A stretch of 64,000 nt of DNA, from NCBI GenBank assembly GCA_023382975.1, contig JAHDXO010000015.1, positions 113,793 through 177,792 of the forward strand, in the 5' to 3' direction. Of this stretch, positions 27,398-37,539 are shown one piece after another; within the stretch, counting starts at the first letter, position 1; each line of letters opens with the position of its first letter. Both the position numbers and the translations under genes were made by a program. The notes below the pieces were generated by a model that was not told where the DNA came from, made no database searches, and saw nothing but the letters and a program-made list of their open reading frames with translations. The stretch is from Pirellulaceae bacterium. Its GTDB lineage: Bacteria; Planctomycetota; Planctomycetia; Pirellulales; Pirellulaceae.

Positions 27398-30300
27398 GTG
27401 CCACGCCGAAACGACATCCACAAGATCCTGCTGATCGGGTCCGGCCCGATCGTGATCGGTCAAGCCTGCGAATTCGACTACTCCGGCACCCAGGCATGCA
27501 AAGCGCTGCGCGAGGAGGGCTACGAGGTCGTGCTGGTCAATTCCAATCCGGCAACGATCATGACCGATCCCGCCACCGCTCACCGCACCTATATCGAACC
27601 GCTGACATGGCAGATCGTGGAGAAGATCATCGAGCGCGAGCGGCCTGACTCGCTGCTGCCCACGCTGGGCGGCCAGACGGGGCTGAACTTGGCGATGGAC
27701 CTGGACCGGCACGGAGTGCTGGAGAAGTACGGCGTCAAAATGATCGGGGCCAACGCGGCCGTGATCGCCAAGGCGGAAGAACGGGAGCAGTTCAAGCAGG
27801 CCATGAACGCGATCGGCCTGGAATGCTGCACCAGCGAGATCGTCCACACGATCGACGAAGCGCGTTCCGCCGTCCAGCGGATCGGTTTGCCGTGCGTTGT
27901 GCGACCCAGCTTTACGCTTGGTGGGTCCGGATCGGCCATCGCCTACAACCGCGGCGAATTCGACGTGCTCGTCCAGCGGGGCTTGGACCAGTCGCCGATC
28001 CACGAGGTGCTGATCGAAGAGTCGGTGCTGGGCTGGAAAGAGTACGAGATGGAGGTGATGCGCGACCTGGACGACAACGTCGTGATCATCTGCGCGATCG
28101 AGAACCTGGATCCCATGGGCGTCCACACGGGCGATTCGATCACGGTGGCCCCGGCCCAGACGCTGACCGACAAGGAATACCAGCGGATGCGCGACGCCAG
28201 TCTGGCCGTGATCCGCGAGATCGGTGTCGAGACAGGTGGCTCGAACATCCAGTTCGCGATTCATCCCGAGACAGGCCGGATGGTCGTGATCGAGATGAAC
28301 CCGCGTGTCAGCCGATCGAGCGCGTTGGCGTCCAAGGCCACCGGTTTTCCCATCGCCAAGATCGCGGCCAAGCTGGCGGTCGGATACCGGCTGCATGAAC
28401 TGGCCAACGACATCACGCGCAAGACCAAGGCGTGTTTCGAGCCGACGATCGACTACGTAGTCACGAAGATTCCGCGGTTCGCCTTCGAGAAGTTCCCGGA
28501 AGCCGACGAGACGCTGACGACGCAGATGAAGAGCGTCGGCGAGACCATGGCGATCGGGCGAACGTTCAAGGAATCGCTGCAAAAGGCTCTGCGCGGTCTG
28601 GAGGTCGGCAGCTTCGGACTGGGCTGCGACGGCAAAGACCTGTGGGGAACTCCGCAGCAACCGTCGCTGGAGGAAATCCGCGCGAAACTGGCGACGCCCA
28701 ATTATCAGCGCATCTGGTATCTGCGCTATGCGCTCAAGGCCGGAATGACGATCGACGAGATCTACCGGCTGTCCTGGGTCGACCCCTGGTTCCTGGACCA
28801 GATCGCCGAGATCATCGAGATGGAAGAGCGGTTGCGCGGCTACAGCGACGTGTCGCAAGTCGACGACGCCGCGTTGCGCGAAGCGAAGCGGTTCGGGTTC
28901 TCCGACCGGCAGTTGGCTACCCTGTGGCAAACAACCGACATGGCGATCCGCGAGTACCGCAAGTCGCGCGGGATCGTCGCCACGTTCAAGTCGGTGGATA
29001 CCTGTGCGGCCGAGTTCGAAGCCTACACGCCCTACTACTACTCGACCTACGAGGACGAAGACGAAACGCCGCCCAAGCAGCCGGACAAGCGGCGGATCAT
29101 GATCCTGGGCGGCGGCCCCAACCGGATCGGGCAAGGCATCGAGTTCGACTACTGCTGCTGCCACGCCAGTTTCGCACTCCGCGAGTTGGGCATCGAGTCG
29201 ATCATGGTCAACTCGAATCCCGAAACGGTCAGCACGGACTACGACACCAGCGACTTGCTGTTCTTCGAGCCGCTCACGTCCGAGGACGTGTTGAACATCT
29301 TCGACCGAGTCCAGCCGGACGGAGTGATCGTCCAGTTCGGTGGCCAGACGCCGCTGAATCTGGCCCGTGCCCTGGACACCGCCGGTGTCCCGATCATCGG
29401 GACCAGCGTCGACACGATCGAAGCCGCCGAAGACCGCGAGAAGTTTGCGGCGCTGCTGCGCTCCGTCAATTTGAAACAACCGGCCAACGGCATCGCCCGG
29501 ACGATGAACCAGGCGCTGGACGAAGTCGCCAAGATCAAGTTTCCCGCCCTGGTCCGCCCCAGCTTCGTGCTCGGCGGACGGGCGATGGAGATCTGCTACG
29601 ACCAGACCCAGTTTGAACGGTACGTGGCCGAAGCCTTTGTCGCCGCGCAGGGCCAGCCGGTGCTGATCGACCGGTTCTTGGAGGACGCCACCGAGGTGGA
29701 CGTCGATGCCATCAGCGACGGCCAGGACGTGTGCGTGATGGGCATCATGGAACACATCGAGGAAGCGGGCGTCCACTCGGGCGATTCCGCGTGCTCCATC
29801 CCGCCCTACAATCTGCCGATGTCCGTCATCCAGGAGATCCGCGACGCAACCCATGCGATGGCCCGGAAGCTGAACGTGATCGGCTTGATGAACGTCCAGT
29901 TTGCGGTCAAGCGGGAAAGCGACGGAATGAACGTCTACGTGCTGGAGGTCAACCCGCGGGCCAGCCGCACCGTGCCCTTCGTCGCCAAGGCGACCGGCGT
30001 CCCGGTGGCCAAGCTGGCCGCCAAGGTGATGGTGGGCGTCAAGCTGGCCGATCTGGGCGTGGACCGCGAGCCCATCCCCCGGCACGTTTCGATCAAGGAA
30101 AGCGTCTTTCCGTTCCGCAAATTTGTCGGCGTCGACATCGTGCTGGGGCCCGAGATGCGAAGCACGGGCGAAGTGATGGGCATCAGCGAGCGGTTCTCGA
30201 TCGCCTTTGCCAAGAGCCAGATCGCTGCCGGCATCGCGTTGCCACCCGAGCATCAGACCCTGTTCGTCAGCGTCGCCGAGCGGCACAAGGAACCGTTCGT

Positions 30301-30679
30301 GGAACTGGCCAGGCGGCTGGTCGCCCTGGACTTCAACCTGATTGCCACCGACGGCACCGCGCGTCGCTTGGAAGCAGCCGGAATTCCAGTCGAACGGGTC
30401 AAGAAGATCGGCGAGGGCCATCCCAACTTGATCGACTACATGATCGACGACAAGATCGGACTGGTGATGAACACGCCCAGCGGCAAGGGCGCCCGAACCG
30501 ACGAAGGCCGCATCCGCGCCGCCGCGGTCCAACACGGTGTCTCCTGCATCACCACCCTCCAGGCCGCCGAAGCCGTCGTGCGGGCGATGGAAGCCCTGCG
30601 CCACGAAGAACTGACCGTCGAAGCCCTGCAAGACCGTTTCCCCGGGGCGGCGCTGCCGCGACCGCAACGGTCCGAATGA
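27398..30679 (+). CDS. carB: Carbamoyl-phosphate synthase large subunit
   Basis: 1093 residues, slightly longer than the usual 1070-1080. Makes carbamoyl phosphate from bicarbonate, glutamine-derived ammonia and two ATP for pyrimidines and arginine. The two homologous halves are clear: [18 protein letters not shown] with [13 protein letters not shown], and [18 protein letters not shown] with [12 protein letters not shown], each leading into an ATP-grasp domain ([22 protein letters not shown]). The C-terminal MGS-like allosteric domain follows ([13 protein letters not shown] onward). The start is GTG at 27398. The small subunit (carA) is not in this window. The long minus-strand frame here is a codon-register shadow. 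Confidence 0.98.
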   Translation: MPRRNDIHKILLIGSGPIVIGQACEFDYSGTQACKALREEGYEVVLVNSNPATIMTDPATAHRTYIEPLTWQIVEKIIERERPDSLLPTLGGQTGLNLAMDLDRHGVLEKYGVKMIGANAAVIAKAEEREQFKQAMNAIGLECCTSEIVHTIDEARSAVQRIGLPCVVRPSFTLGGSGSAIAYNRGEFDVLVQRGLDQSPIHEVLIEESVLGWKEYEMEVMRDLDDNVVIICAIENLDPMGVHTGDSITVAPAQTLTDKEYQRMRDASLAVIREIGVETGGSNIQFAIHPETGRMVVIEMNPRVSRSSALASKATGFPIAKIAAKLAVGYRLHELANDITRKTKACFEPTIDYVVTKIPRFAFEKFPEADETLTTQMKSVGETMAIGRTFKESLQKALRGLEVGSFGLGCDGKDLWGTPQQPSLEEIRAKLATPNYQRIWYLRYALKAGMTIDEIYRLSWVDPWFLDQIAEIIEMEERLRGYSDVSQVDDAALREAKRFGFSDRQLATLWQTTDMAIREYRKSRGIVATFKSVDTCAAEFEAYTPYYYSTYEDEDETPPKQPDKRRIMILGGGPNRIGQGIEFDYCCCHASFALRELGIESIMVNSNPETVSTDYDTSDLLFFEPLTSEDVLNIFDRVQPDGVIVQFGGQTPLNLARALDTAGVPIIGTSVDTIEAAEDREKFAALLRSVNLKQPANGIARTMNQALDEVAKIKFPALVRPSFVLGGRAMEICYDQTQFERYVAEAFVAAQGQPVLIDRFLEDATEVDVDAISDGQDVCVMGIMEHIEEAGVHSGDSACSIPPYNLPMSVIQEIRDATHAMARKLNVIGLMNVQFAVKRESDGMNVYVLEVNPRASRTVPFVAKATGVPVAKLAAKVMVGVKLADLGVDREPIPRHVSIKESVFPFRKFVGVDIVLGPEMRSTGEVMGISERFSIAFAKSQIAAGIALPPEHQTLFVSVAERHKEPFVELARRLVALDFNLIATDGTARRLEAAGIPVERVKKIGEGHPNLIDYMIDDKIGLVMNTPSGKGARTDEGRIRAAAVQHGVSCITTLQAAEAVVRAMEALRHEELTVEALQDRFPGAALPRPQRSE

Positions 30680-30710
30680 TCGCCGACGCGCAGCCGCCAG
30701 CGGAGGGAAC

Positions 30711-31337
30711 ATGCCTCGAACTGCTGAAGCATTCGTGCAAGCTGGAAGATCCGCATTGTCTTTCCTCGAAGTCAAGCACGGCTTTGTCCTTGTTGAAACG
30801 ATTCTGCCTCCAGAAGCGGGCGCGAGTCCACCGTTCTACCAACTGACGTATCGCAAGATGGCGTCGCCCGCCGAGAATTTGTTCGTATGTCTGTCCACCG
30901 CACCCCATCGATTGGAACTCGATTTTGAGTTCGGGTGCGGATGGCCGCCGGAGTATGTCAACACGATCCATGTCTGCGAACTACTCGAAATCGAATCGCC
31001 CGGCTCGCCCGTGATGTTCGCAGCGGACATCTACGGCAGATTTGGTGACGTGGAAAGAATGACCGCACAATACTGCGAGATGGCCAACGTGCTCGACCGG
31101 TTCGGTCATCGCTTTTTCGCCAACGACCGGTCCCTTTGGGAAGCTGTTTGGCAACTTCGGCAACTGCGCATTCAGCAAGAATCGGACCAGGAGACGGCTC
31201 GGCTGGCAGAATCGGCGTTCAAACGCCACGAATGGCGAAAGGCGATCGAAATGTTGGAAAGTCTGGGTGACAAGCGAACGAAACTGCAGAACGCCCAACT
31301 GCAATATGCCCGGAAACAGGACGAACGCTCTGCGTGA
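30711..31337 (+). CDS. Hypothetical protein (208 aa)
   Basis: No family recognised. A GGAGGG ribosome binding site stands just before the ATG, 31 bases after carB, so it may share the carB transcript. The N-terminal two-thirds looks like a soluble alpha/beta domain (SFLEVKHGFVLVETILPPE, ELDFEFGCGWPPEYVN, SPVMFAADIYGRFGD). The last 60 residues are a charged helix-turn-helix (FKRHEWRKAIEMLESLGDKR), reminiscent of a single TPR-like hairpin. The stop overlaps a possible GTG start of the next gene. Confidence 0.6.
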   Translation: MPRTAEAFVQAGRSALSFLEVKHGFVLVETILPPEAGASPPFYQLTYRKMASPAENLFVCLSTAPHRLELDFEFGCGWPPEYVNTIHVCELLEIESPGSPVMFAADIYGRFGDVERMTAQYCEMANVLDRFGHRFFANDRSLWEAVWQLRQLRIQQESDQETARLAESAFKRHEWRKAIEMLESLGDKRTKLQNAQLQYARKQDERSA

Positions 31338-31357
31338 GTTACAACGGAGTTGGCCGA

Positions 31358-31990
31358 ATGGACACCAAACTTTCCCGATTGGCGCAGCAGGTCGAGTTCA
31401 TCGTCGAGATCGACAAGCTGAAACAGGTCTACCGCCGCACCTGGCTGATCGATGCTTCGCGGCACGAGAACGATGCCGAACACTCGTGGCATCTGGGCGT
31501 GATGGCGGTTCTGCTGGTCGAACACGCGAGGTCGCCGCAACTCGATCTGATGCGCGTGCTGAAGATGGTGCTGATCCACGATTTGGTCGAGATCGACGCG
31601 GGTGACACCTTCGCCTACGACGACATCGCGGCGGTGGACAAGGCCGACCGCGAGCGGGCTGCCGCGGAACGCCTGTTCCATCTTCTGCCGTCCGATCAAG
31701 CCGCCGAGTTCCGCAGCGTCTGGGACGAATTCGAAGCACGGCAAACGCCCGAAGCCCAGTACGCCGCCGCCCTCGACCGCTTTCAGCCCATGCTGCACAA
31801 CTACCGGACGCGGGGCAAAGCCTGGCAAGAACACGGGATCACGGCCGACCGGGTGCTGGCCCGCAATCAATCGATGGCCGAAGGCTCGCCCGCGCTGTGG
31901 CAATACGCCCAGCAGTTCGTGGCCGACGCCGTCGTCCAAGGCTATCTCGCTCCAGCCGCCGAGCCGTACGACGGTTCGCCGCCGGCTTGA
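31358..31990 (+). CDS. HD-domain phosphohydrolase (5'-deoxynucleotidase YfbR-like)
   Basis: 210 residues. Metal-binding residues of the HD superfamily are visible: His36 in ASRHENDAEHSWHL, His42, and the HD pair at 74-75 in VLIHDLVEIDAGD, with a later Asp in the AALDRFQPML helix. Relatives hydrolyse nucleoside monophosphates and similar phosphoesters. The ATG at 31358 is chosen over an overlapping GTG at 31334 because GGAG lies 8 bases before it and because family members begin close to this point. The C-terminal 10 residues (EPYDGSPPA) are disordered. Confidence 0.85.
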   Translation: MDTKLSRLAQQVEFIVEIDKLKQVYRRTWLIDASRHENDAEHSWHLGVMAVLLVEHARSPQLDLMRVLKMVLIHDLVEIDAGDTFAYDDIAAVDKADRERAAAERLFHLLPSDQAAEFRSVWDEFEARQTPEAQYAAALDRFQPMLHNYRTRGKAWQEHGITADRVLARNQSMAEGSPALWQYAQQFVADAVVQGYLAPAAEPYDGSPPA

Positions 31991-32026
31991 CCGCGTGGAG
32001 CGAGGTTCGTCGGGCGCAGGCGAAGT

Positions 32027-34174
32027 TCACCTGCGGAAGTTGGACAACGCGGCGATCTCGTCGGGTGACAGGGCGCGCGGGAAGACGGCGACTTCGTCCA
32101 ATCGGCCTTCCCAGTTGTCGCGATGGTCGCCACGGCCGCCAAAGTACAGACAATTGAAACCGGGCGGGAATTCGGCCGCGGTTTCGGTCTCGATCTCAGG
32201 CTGAGGATTGCCGTTCAAATAGACGCGGACCTGCCGCCCGTCGCGGACGAAGACCACATGGTTCCATGTCCAGCGGTCGATTCCGGTGCGGCCTGCGACC
32301 GACGTGGCCCCCGTCGTTTCGTCGCCGTGCAGAAAGACCAACTTGCCGGGTTCGGCCGCGGTGCCCCCGACGCCAAGGTGATCGCCATGCGGGGCCAGGG
32401 CGTGGTCGCGTCCGCGGGAGAACATCCACCCGGCCGTCTCGCGGGCGTCCGCCGGCATCCCGTTCCAGCACCAAATCGACACGCTGTATGCATCGCCCAG
32501 ATCGCCGATTCGCGTCTCCAGTCGTCCGCCCGCGAAATGCGCCGTGCGATTCGTTTCCCCGTCGTTGCAGAACAGGTCGGAACGAGGGCCTTCCAGAAAG
32601 AACACCACCCCGGGTTCGTAGATCGCGTCGCGGTTGTTTCCCGAACTGTCCACGGCTCGCGGCCCGGCGAATTCGTCCAACCGCCAATAGGCGGCGGGCC
32701 GGGCTTTCAGGATCGCTTGGCATGCCGCGCCACGGCTCTGTTGATACTCGCGGCGCGGGCGATTGGCCACCTTCTCCAGCAGCGCCAACGCGGCCTCGGC
32801 GATCTTCGGCTCGGCCTGGAATTCGAGGCCTGCCGAGCGGGCGGGCCACGTGTTGTAGCCGCCCAGAAGATGCTGTTCGGGCGGAGGGATGTACCCGTCG
32901 CCGCCGTTGGCCAGATCCAGGACCATCGTCTTGGGCAGCGGGCTCTGCAACTTGACTTTCAGCCCCGTCAGCGCGTACGTCTCGGTCGGGGTCGTCGCGA
33001 TCGCCATGTCGCCGATGCGGATCGCCTGAACCACGACGGTGGTCGATTGCCACTGGTGCAGGTAGATCTGCTCGCGCGCGTAGATTTCGGTCGTGTCCTT
33101 GGGCAGCCGGTCGCCCATCGCCTCGACGATGCGCTGCGCCCATTCCAATCGCTGCTTGTCCGGCACCCGGTACTTCAAAGGCAGACGGGCTTCGGCCATG
33201 GCCAGATCGGCGGAGTCTTGGTAGACGATCGTTTCGTAGGCGCGGAACGCCAGATCCGCCAGTGCCTCCGCGTACTGGTCGATCGTCAACGATTCCTCGC
33301 GCGTCGGTTCGGCATTCTTGTAGTCCCGTCGCCAGATGTCGCCGCTGCAGCCGTGCGACATCGCGACGACCAGCGGCAACGGGTCGCTGTCCTGCGGCGC
33401 TGCGCAGCGCTGCGCGAACCGCTCGCAGAACAAGCCGAAATAGTCGGCGCTGATCGCTTGGTCGCCGAAATAGTGCATCGAGAAGTTGGCCAACACGGCC
33501 AAGGGGCGCCCCTCCTTGGTTTGGAAAGCGATCAACGACAGGTCGGGGTCTTCCGGTCCGGATTCGCCCGTCACATCGTCCCAGTTGCGTCCGGCATGCA
33601 TGTTGGCGCGGACCGTCGGGTTGCCGAGCGGATCGTCGGCGACGCGGTCGGGACGGCGGATCCAGCGCCGCAGCGCGGTGAACGCTTCGGCGTTGGTGAC
33701 GGCCCAACCGGCGCGAGCCGGCTGGAGGTTGGCTTCCGCGGACGCCAGCGCCTCGGCCAGTTTCTCCCGCAGGTACGGGACGTAGGCAGGGTCGGCGTCG
33801 GTCCCCAGACACGCCATGCTGGACGGCGCGGAATGCGAGTGCGTGGCGGCGATCAAGATCCGTTCCGGTCGGATCTTCGTCCGCTGGGACGCCAGTTCCT
33901 TCGCCTCGTCCAGCAGCGCACGCGGCATCATGCAACTGTCGACCACGACGATCCCCACCCGTTCGTTTCCATCGTCCGCCACGATGGCTCGCGCGTGGAT
34001 CGGCGTTCGAATCTGATCCGCGGTGCGGCTGAGCATGCCGCCATTGATCAACACAGGCAACTGAACCGGCGTGGCATCGACCACCGCGGCGCCGACTCGC
34101 AGTTCCGCCCTGGCCTCGCCGACCGCCACCAGCATCACCAATACGATCCCACAGGTTTTCGGCAACCGTTTCAT
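32027..34174 (-). CDS. Secreted neutral ceramidase-like hydrolase with C-terminal LamG domain
   Basis: 715 residues with a signal peptide (about 1-23, ending GEARA). The N-terminal part (about 25-450) matches the neutral/alkaline ceramidase fold: LRVGAAVVDATP, the metal-site motif AATHSHSAP (about 107-115), ANFSMHYFGDQAIS and AMSHGCSGD. About residues 505-710 form a LamG/concanavalin-like sandwich (PAAYWRLDEFAGPRAVD, WTWNHVVFVRDGRQVRVYLN, DEVAVFPRALSPDEIAAL). Enzymes of this superfamily cleave amides such as ceramide. Planctomycetes carry many copies with unproven substrates, so the substrate is open. GGAG precedes the ATG by 5 bases. Confidence 0.85.
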   Translation of the reverse strand: MKRLPKTCGIVLVMLVAVGEARAELRVGAAVVDATPVQLPVLINGGMLSRTADQIRTPIHARAIVADDGNERVGIVVVDSCMMPRALLDEAKELASQRTKIRPERILIAATHSHSAPSSMACLGTDADPAYVPYLREKLAEALASAEANLQPARAGWAVTNAEAFTALRRWIRRPDRVADDPLGNPTVRANMHAGRNWDDVTGESGPEDPDLSLIAFQTKEGRPLAVLANFSMHYFGDQAISADYFGLFCERFAQRCAAPQDSDPLPLVVAMSHGCSGDIWRRDYKNAEPTREESLTIDQYAEALADLAFRAYETIVYQDSADLAMAEARLPLKYRVPDKQRLEWAQRIVEAMGDRLPKDTTEIYAREQIYLHQWQSTTVVVQAIRIGDMAIATTPTETYALTGLKVKLQSPLPKTMVLDLANGGDGYIPPPEQHLLGGYNTWPARSAGLEFQAEPKIAEAALALLEKVANRPRREYQQSRGAACQAILKARPAAYWRLDEFAGPRAVDSSGNNRDAIYEPGVVFFLEGPRSDLFCNDGETNRTAHFAGGRLETRIGDLGDAYSVSIWCWNGMPADARETAGWMFSRGRDHALAPHGDHLGVGGTAAEPGKLVFLHGDETTGATSVAGRTGIDRWTWNHVVFVRDGRQVRVYLNGNPQPEIETETAAEFPPGFNCLYFGGRGDHRDNWEGRLDEVAVFPRALSPDEIAALSNFRR

Positions 34175-34293
34175 CTACGACTCCTTGTCGCTCTTGGCTA
34201 GGAAAAGCACCGGTGCGATTATAACAGTCCGTGACGTCAGGTGGTGTAGCGACGAGGCCGGATGGTCACGCGGAAAAGCGATCGGTAAAACAG

Positions 34294-34342
34294 ACCAGGC
34301 GTCAGAGAGGAAGATTCGTGGATCTCCTCGCTGACGCCTGGT
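34294..34342 (-). terminator. Probable terminator downstream of gnd
   Basis: Perfect 12-bp stem ACCAGGCGTCAG / CTGACGCCTGGT (34294-34305, 34331-34342), extended inward by a mismatch and five more pairs (GAGGA/TCCTC), with a 13-base loop. On the minus strand, where gnd ends about 60 bases earlier, the stem is followed by a short TTTT run. Confidence 0.6.
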
Positions 34343-34401
34343 GGTCGCCAGTCCTCCGGGCCGGAGCAGCCCGGATCACGCTTGGTTCTACTCGCGTCTG
34401 C

Positions 34402-35850
34402 CTAGTCTTGCGGCGGGCGACGGTCCGTGAGCCATTCGGTATGGAACGTGCCGTCCATGTCGGTGCGCTGGTAGGTGTGAGCGCCGAAGTAGTCGCGTTG
34501 CGCTTGCAGCAGATTGGCCGGCAATCGCGCGCTGCGGTAGGCGTCGTAGTAGGCCAGGGCCGTGCTGAAGGCCGGCACCGGAATGCCCCGCTGCGTGGCC
34601 GTGATCACGACTCGCCGCCATGCTTCCTGGCCCTTGTGTACCGCGTCGGTGAAGTACGGGTGCAGCAGCAGGTTCTCCAGGTTGGCATCCGCGTCGAAGG
34701 CGGCCTTGATGTGGTCCAGGAACTGGGCGCGGATGATGCAACCGCCTCGCCACAGCATCGCACAGTCGCCATAGTTCAACGGCCAATCGTACTCCTTGGC
34801 CGCTTCCTGCAGTTGCACGAAACCCTGGGCGTAGCTGCAAATCTTCGAGGCGTACAGGGCTTGGCGAACATCCTCGATGAACTTCTTCCGGTCGCCGACA
34901 TCGACCGGGGCGGCCGACGGGCCTTGCAGCACGCTGCTGGCCCGAACGCGAGCCTCCTTCTGGGCCGAGAGACAGCGCGCGTAGACGGCGGCGGTCACCA
35001 GGGTGCTCGGCACGCCCAGGTCCAAGGCCAATTGGCTCATCCACTTGCCGGTGCCTTTCGCACCCGCCACGTCCAGGATGCGGTCGACCAAGAAGCCATC
35101 GCTGTGCGGATCCTTGACGCTGAAGATGTCGCGCGTGATTTCGATCAGATAACTCTGCAATTCGCCGCGGTTCCATTCCGCGAACACGTCGTACAATTCC
35201 TCGTTGTCCAGTCCCAGCACGCCCTGCAAGACGGCGTAGGCCTCGCAGATCAACTGCATGTCGCCGTACTCGATGCCGTTGTGGACCATCTTGACGTAAT
35301 GACCGGCGCCGCGCGGACCGACCCATTCGCAGCACGGAATGTCGTTGTTCGGGCCGACCTTGGCCGCGATCGCTTGAAAGATCGGCTTGACCAGGGGCCA
35401 CGCCGCTTCGCTGCCGCCCGGCATCATGCTCGGCCCCTTCAGCGCGCCTTCCTCGCCGCCGGACACGCCCGTGCCGACAAACAGCAACCCCTTCGCCTCG
35501 ACCGACTTTGTGCGGCGTTCGGTTTCGGAGAAATGCGTATTGCCGCCATCGATGATCACGTCGCCCGGCGACAGCAGCGGGATCAGTTGATCGATAAAGG
35601 CATCGACCGCGGCCCCGGCCTTGACCAGCATCATCACCTTGCGCGGCGGAGCCAACGCCTGGACCAGTTCCTCGATGCTGTGGCAGCCGACGAACTGCTT
35701 GCCGGCAGCCCGGCCCTGCATGAAGGCGTCCACTTTGTCGACCGTCCGATTGAATACCGCCACGCGATACCCGCGGCTCTCGACGTTCAACGCCAAATTC
35801 TCGCCCATGACCGCCAGACCGATCAGGCCGAAATCACAGGGTGTACTCAT
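34402..35850 (-). CDS. gnd: 6-phosphogluconate dehydrogenase, decarboxylating
   Basis: 482 residues, the expected long-form length. Oxidises 6-phosphogluconate to ribulose 5-phosphate in the pentose phosphate pathway. The nucleotide-binding motif is GLIGLAVMGENLALN, with AVFNRT after strand 2 (the Arg suits NADP). The substrate signature is VGTGVSGGEEGALKGPSMMP, and the catalytic segment is GAGHYVKMVHNGIEYGDMQ with the Lys and His-Asn residues. The C-terminal helical domain ends in FHTEWLTDRRPPQD. An AAGGAG site lies 8 bases before the ATG. Confidence 0.97.
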   Translation of the reverse strand: MSTPCDFGLIGLAVMGENLALNVESRGYRVAVFNRTVDKVDAFMQGRAAGKQFVGCHSIEELVQALAPPRKVMMLVKAGAAVDAFIDQLIPLLSPGDVIIDGGNTHFSETERRTKSVEAKGLLFVGTGVSGGEEGALKGPSMMPGGSEAAWPLVKPIFQAIAAKVGPNNDIPCCEWVGPRGAGHYVKMVHNGIEYGDMQLICEAYAVLQGVLGLDNEELYDVFAEWNRGELQSYLIEITRDIFSVKDPHSDGFLVDRILDVAGAKGTGKWMSQLALDLGVPSTLVTAAVYARCLSAQKEARVRASSVLQGPSAAPVDVGDRKKFIEDVRQALYASKICSYAQGFVQLQEAAKEYDWPLNYGDCAMLWRGGCIIRAQFLDHIKAAFDADANLENLLLHPYFTDAVHKGQEAWRRVVITATQRGIPVPAFSTALAYYDAYRSARLPANLLQAQRDYFGAHTYQRTDMDGTFHTEWLTDRRPPQD

Positions 35851-36177
35851 GTTCGTTGCTCCTTTTATTGGTAGTGAAATTGCGGTCCCAGGCGGGGACA
35901 GGGTATTCGTCGGTCAGCCGGACGTCCTGCGTTCCGTCCATTCGGTACGCCGTTGGCAATCGGGGTACAGGGCGGTCAAGAGCCGGAATTTTAGCGTCCA
36001 CCCCGGCCTCGTTCAATCAGGCACCCCACCGTAGCACAGACTGCCAACCTGTGATCTCCGCACGGTTTTCCAACGCGCAAACACGACCGAGTCCGAATTC
36101 TCACGAATCCAGACACGGCCATGCATCGGCCCGCTCGCGGCGCCGAACGAAAGGGAAGGCAGGAACTGGAACCGGCA
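35851..36177. other. Intergenic region with fragments of two repeat families
   Basis: About 327 bases upstream of gnd. 36031-36053 (GTAGCACAGACTGCCAACCT and three more bases) resembles the element at 42407; 36091-36110 repeats the GAATTCTCACGAAT arm found at 20801. No gene is seen. Confidence 0.6.
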
Positions 36178-37539
36178 CTACGTGAACCGATAGACGCCGG
36201 GCATTGGAACCGGCGGAATGGGATACGCCCCGAAGGAGTACTCGTCCGGCCCCAGCCGCGTTTCCGATTGAATCGCCGTGTCCCAGTCGATCGCTTGGCC
36301 GCTGTAGACCGCTTCGCGCCCCAGGATGCCGGTCATCGTGGCTTCGGCGATCGTTTGGGCCTCGTTCAGCGGCTTGCCGATGCGGATGCTGTCGATCAGG
36401 TTTTCGTGCGATTGTCGGTACGGACTGGGCTCCCGGTCGCGGAACCGCCAGCGTTCGCCGTTCTTGGGTTCGATGAAGTCCTTGCAGTTGCTTCTTCCCC
36501 CGGTGCCGACCACCGCTTCCTCGACCAAGTTCCGGCAGCCGTTGATCTGCCGCGCCTGGCTGAACATGCTGATCCCGCCGGGGTATTCGAATTCGACGGC
36601 AAAATGGTCGTAGATGTGCCCGTGCCTGTCTCCGGTTCGGACTTGGCGTCCCCCGACTCCCGAGACGGCGCGGACCGGGTGCGAGCCGAGCACCCAGTTC
36701 ATGATGTCCAGGTTGTGGACGTGCTGTTCGACGTAGTGATCGCCGGACAGCCAAGTGAAATAGTTCCAGTTACGGAGCTGCCATTCCAGGTCGGACCAAC
36801 CCTCCTGGCGATCGATCACCCAGATCTGGCCGCCGTTCCAGTAGCATTTTCCGTACACCAATTCGCCGATGGCGCCGTCGCGGATGCGCTGGATCGCCTC
36901 CTGGTAGCTTTTCATGTGGCGTCGCTGAGTTCCCGCGCCGATGCCCAGCGCTTTCTGCTGGGCCAGTTTGCCGGCCTCGATGACCATCCGCACGCCCGGC
37001 ACATCGACCGCCACTGGCTTCTCGGCGAACACGTGCTTGCCGGCTTGGATCGCCGCCATCAACTGCACGGGCCGAAAATGGGGCGGCGAGGCCAGGATCA
37101 CATAGTTGACTTCGGGTTCCGCCAGCACCTGCTTGTAGGCGTCGAAGCCGATGAAGCAACGCTCCTTGGGAATGTCCATGCCCAACCGCTGCAGATTCTG
37201 GCGGCAACGGTCCAGACGATCCTCGAAAATATCTGCCAGCGCGATGACTTTGATGTTCTTCTTCTCGATCGTTGCTCCCTCGGCCACGTCTTCGGTGTGG
37301 TAGCCCGATTGCGGATAGATCACCTTGGTGGCGGCTCCGACGGCGTCCAGGACGGCGCCCGTTCCGCGTCCGCCGCAGCCGATCAGCCCGATCTTGATTT
37401 CCAGTTCCGGCCCTTCGGCCGCATGAACGCGGGGGAACATGGTGGCCGCAGCGGCCAAACCCAGGGAGGTGTTCCTCAGAAATCCACGGCGCGAAACGCC
37501 GCTTGGGGACGAGGAGTTCAAGTTCTGCTCGATCATCAT
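36178..37539 (-). CDS. Tat-exported Gfo/Idh/MocA-family oxidoreductase
   Basis: 453 residues. A twin-arginine signal SRRGFLRNTSLGLAAAATMF lies near residues 16-35, so the folded, cofactor-bound protein is exported. The Rossmann motif is KIGLIGCGGRGTGAV; the family signature HVFAEKPVAVDVPGVR and a later NWNYFTWLSGDHYVEQHVHN region carry the expected catalytic Lys and His. Relatives act on sugars or inositols with NAD(P). The ATG at 37539 follows GGAG by 8 bases; the longer frame upstream encodes repeat DNA. Planctomycetes have large sets of such paralogues, so no substrate can be given. Confidence 0.9.
   Translation of the reverse strand: MMIEQNLNSSSPSGVSRRGFLRNTSLGLAAAATMFPRVHAAEGPELEIKIGLIGCGGRGTGAVLDAVGAATKVIYPQSGYHTEDVAEGATIEKKNIKVIALADIFEDRLDRCRQNLQRLGMDIPKERCFIGFDAYKQVLAEPEVNYVILASPPHFRPVQLMAAIQAGKHVFAEKPVAVDVPGVRMVIEAGKLAQQKALGIGAGTQRRHMKSYQEAIQRIRDGAIGELVYGKCYWNGGQIWVIDRQEGWSDLEWQLRNWNYFTWLSGDHYVEQHVHNLDIMNWVLGSHPVRAVSGVGGRQVRTGDRHGHIYDHFAVEFEYPGGISMFSQARQINGCRNLVEEAVVGTGGRSNCKDFIEPKNGERWRFRDREPSPYRQSHENLIDSIRIGKPLNEAQTIAEATMTGILGREAVYSGQAIDWDTAIQSETRLGPDEYSFGAYPIPPVPMPGVYRFT

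Noticed and set aside
27239..30775. 1178-codon minus-strand ORF over carB
   Set aside because: Antisense shadow; carB on the plus strand is unmistakable.
32123..34201. 692-codon plus-strand ORF over the ceramidase
   Set aside because: Antisense shadow; the signal peptide and ceramidase motifs are on the minus strand.
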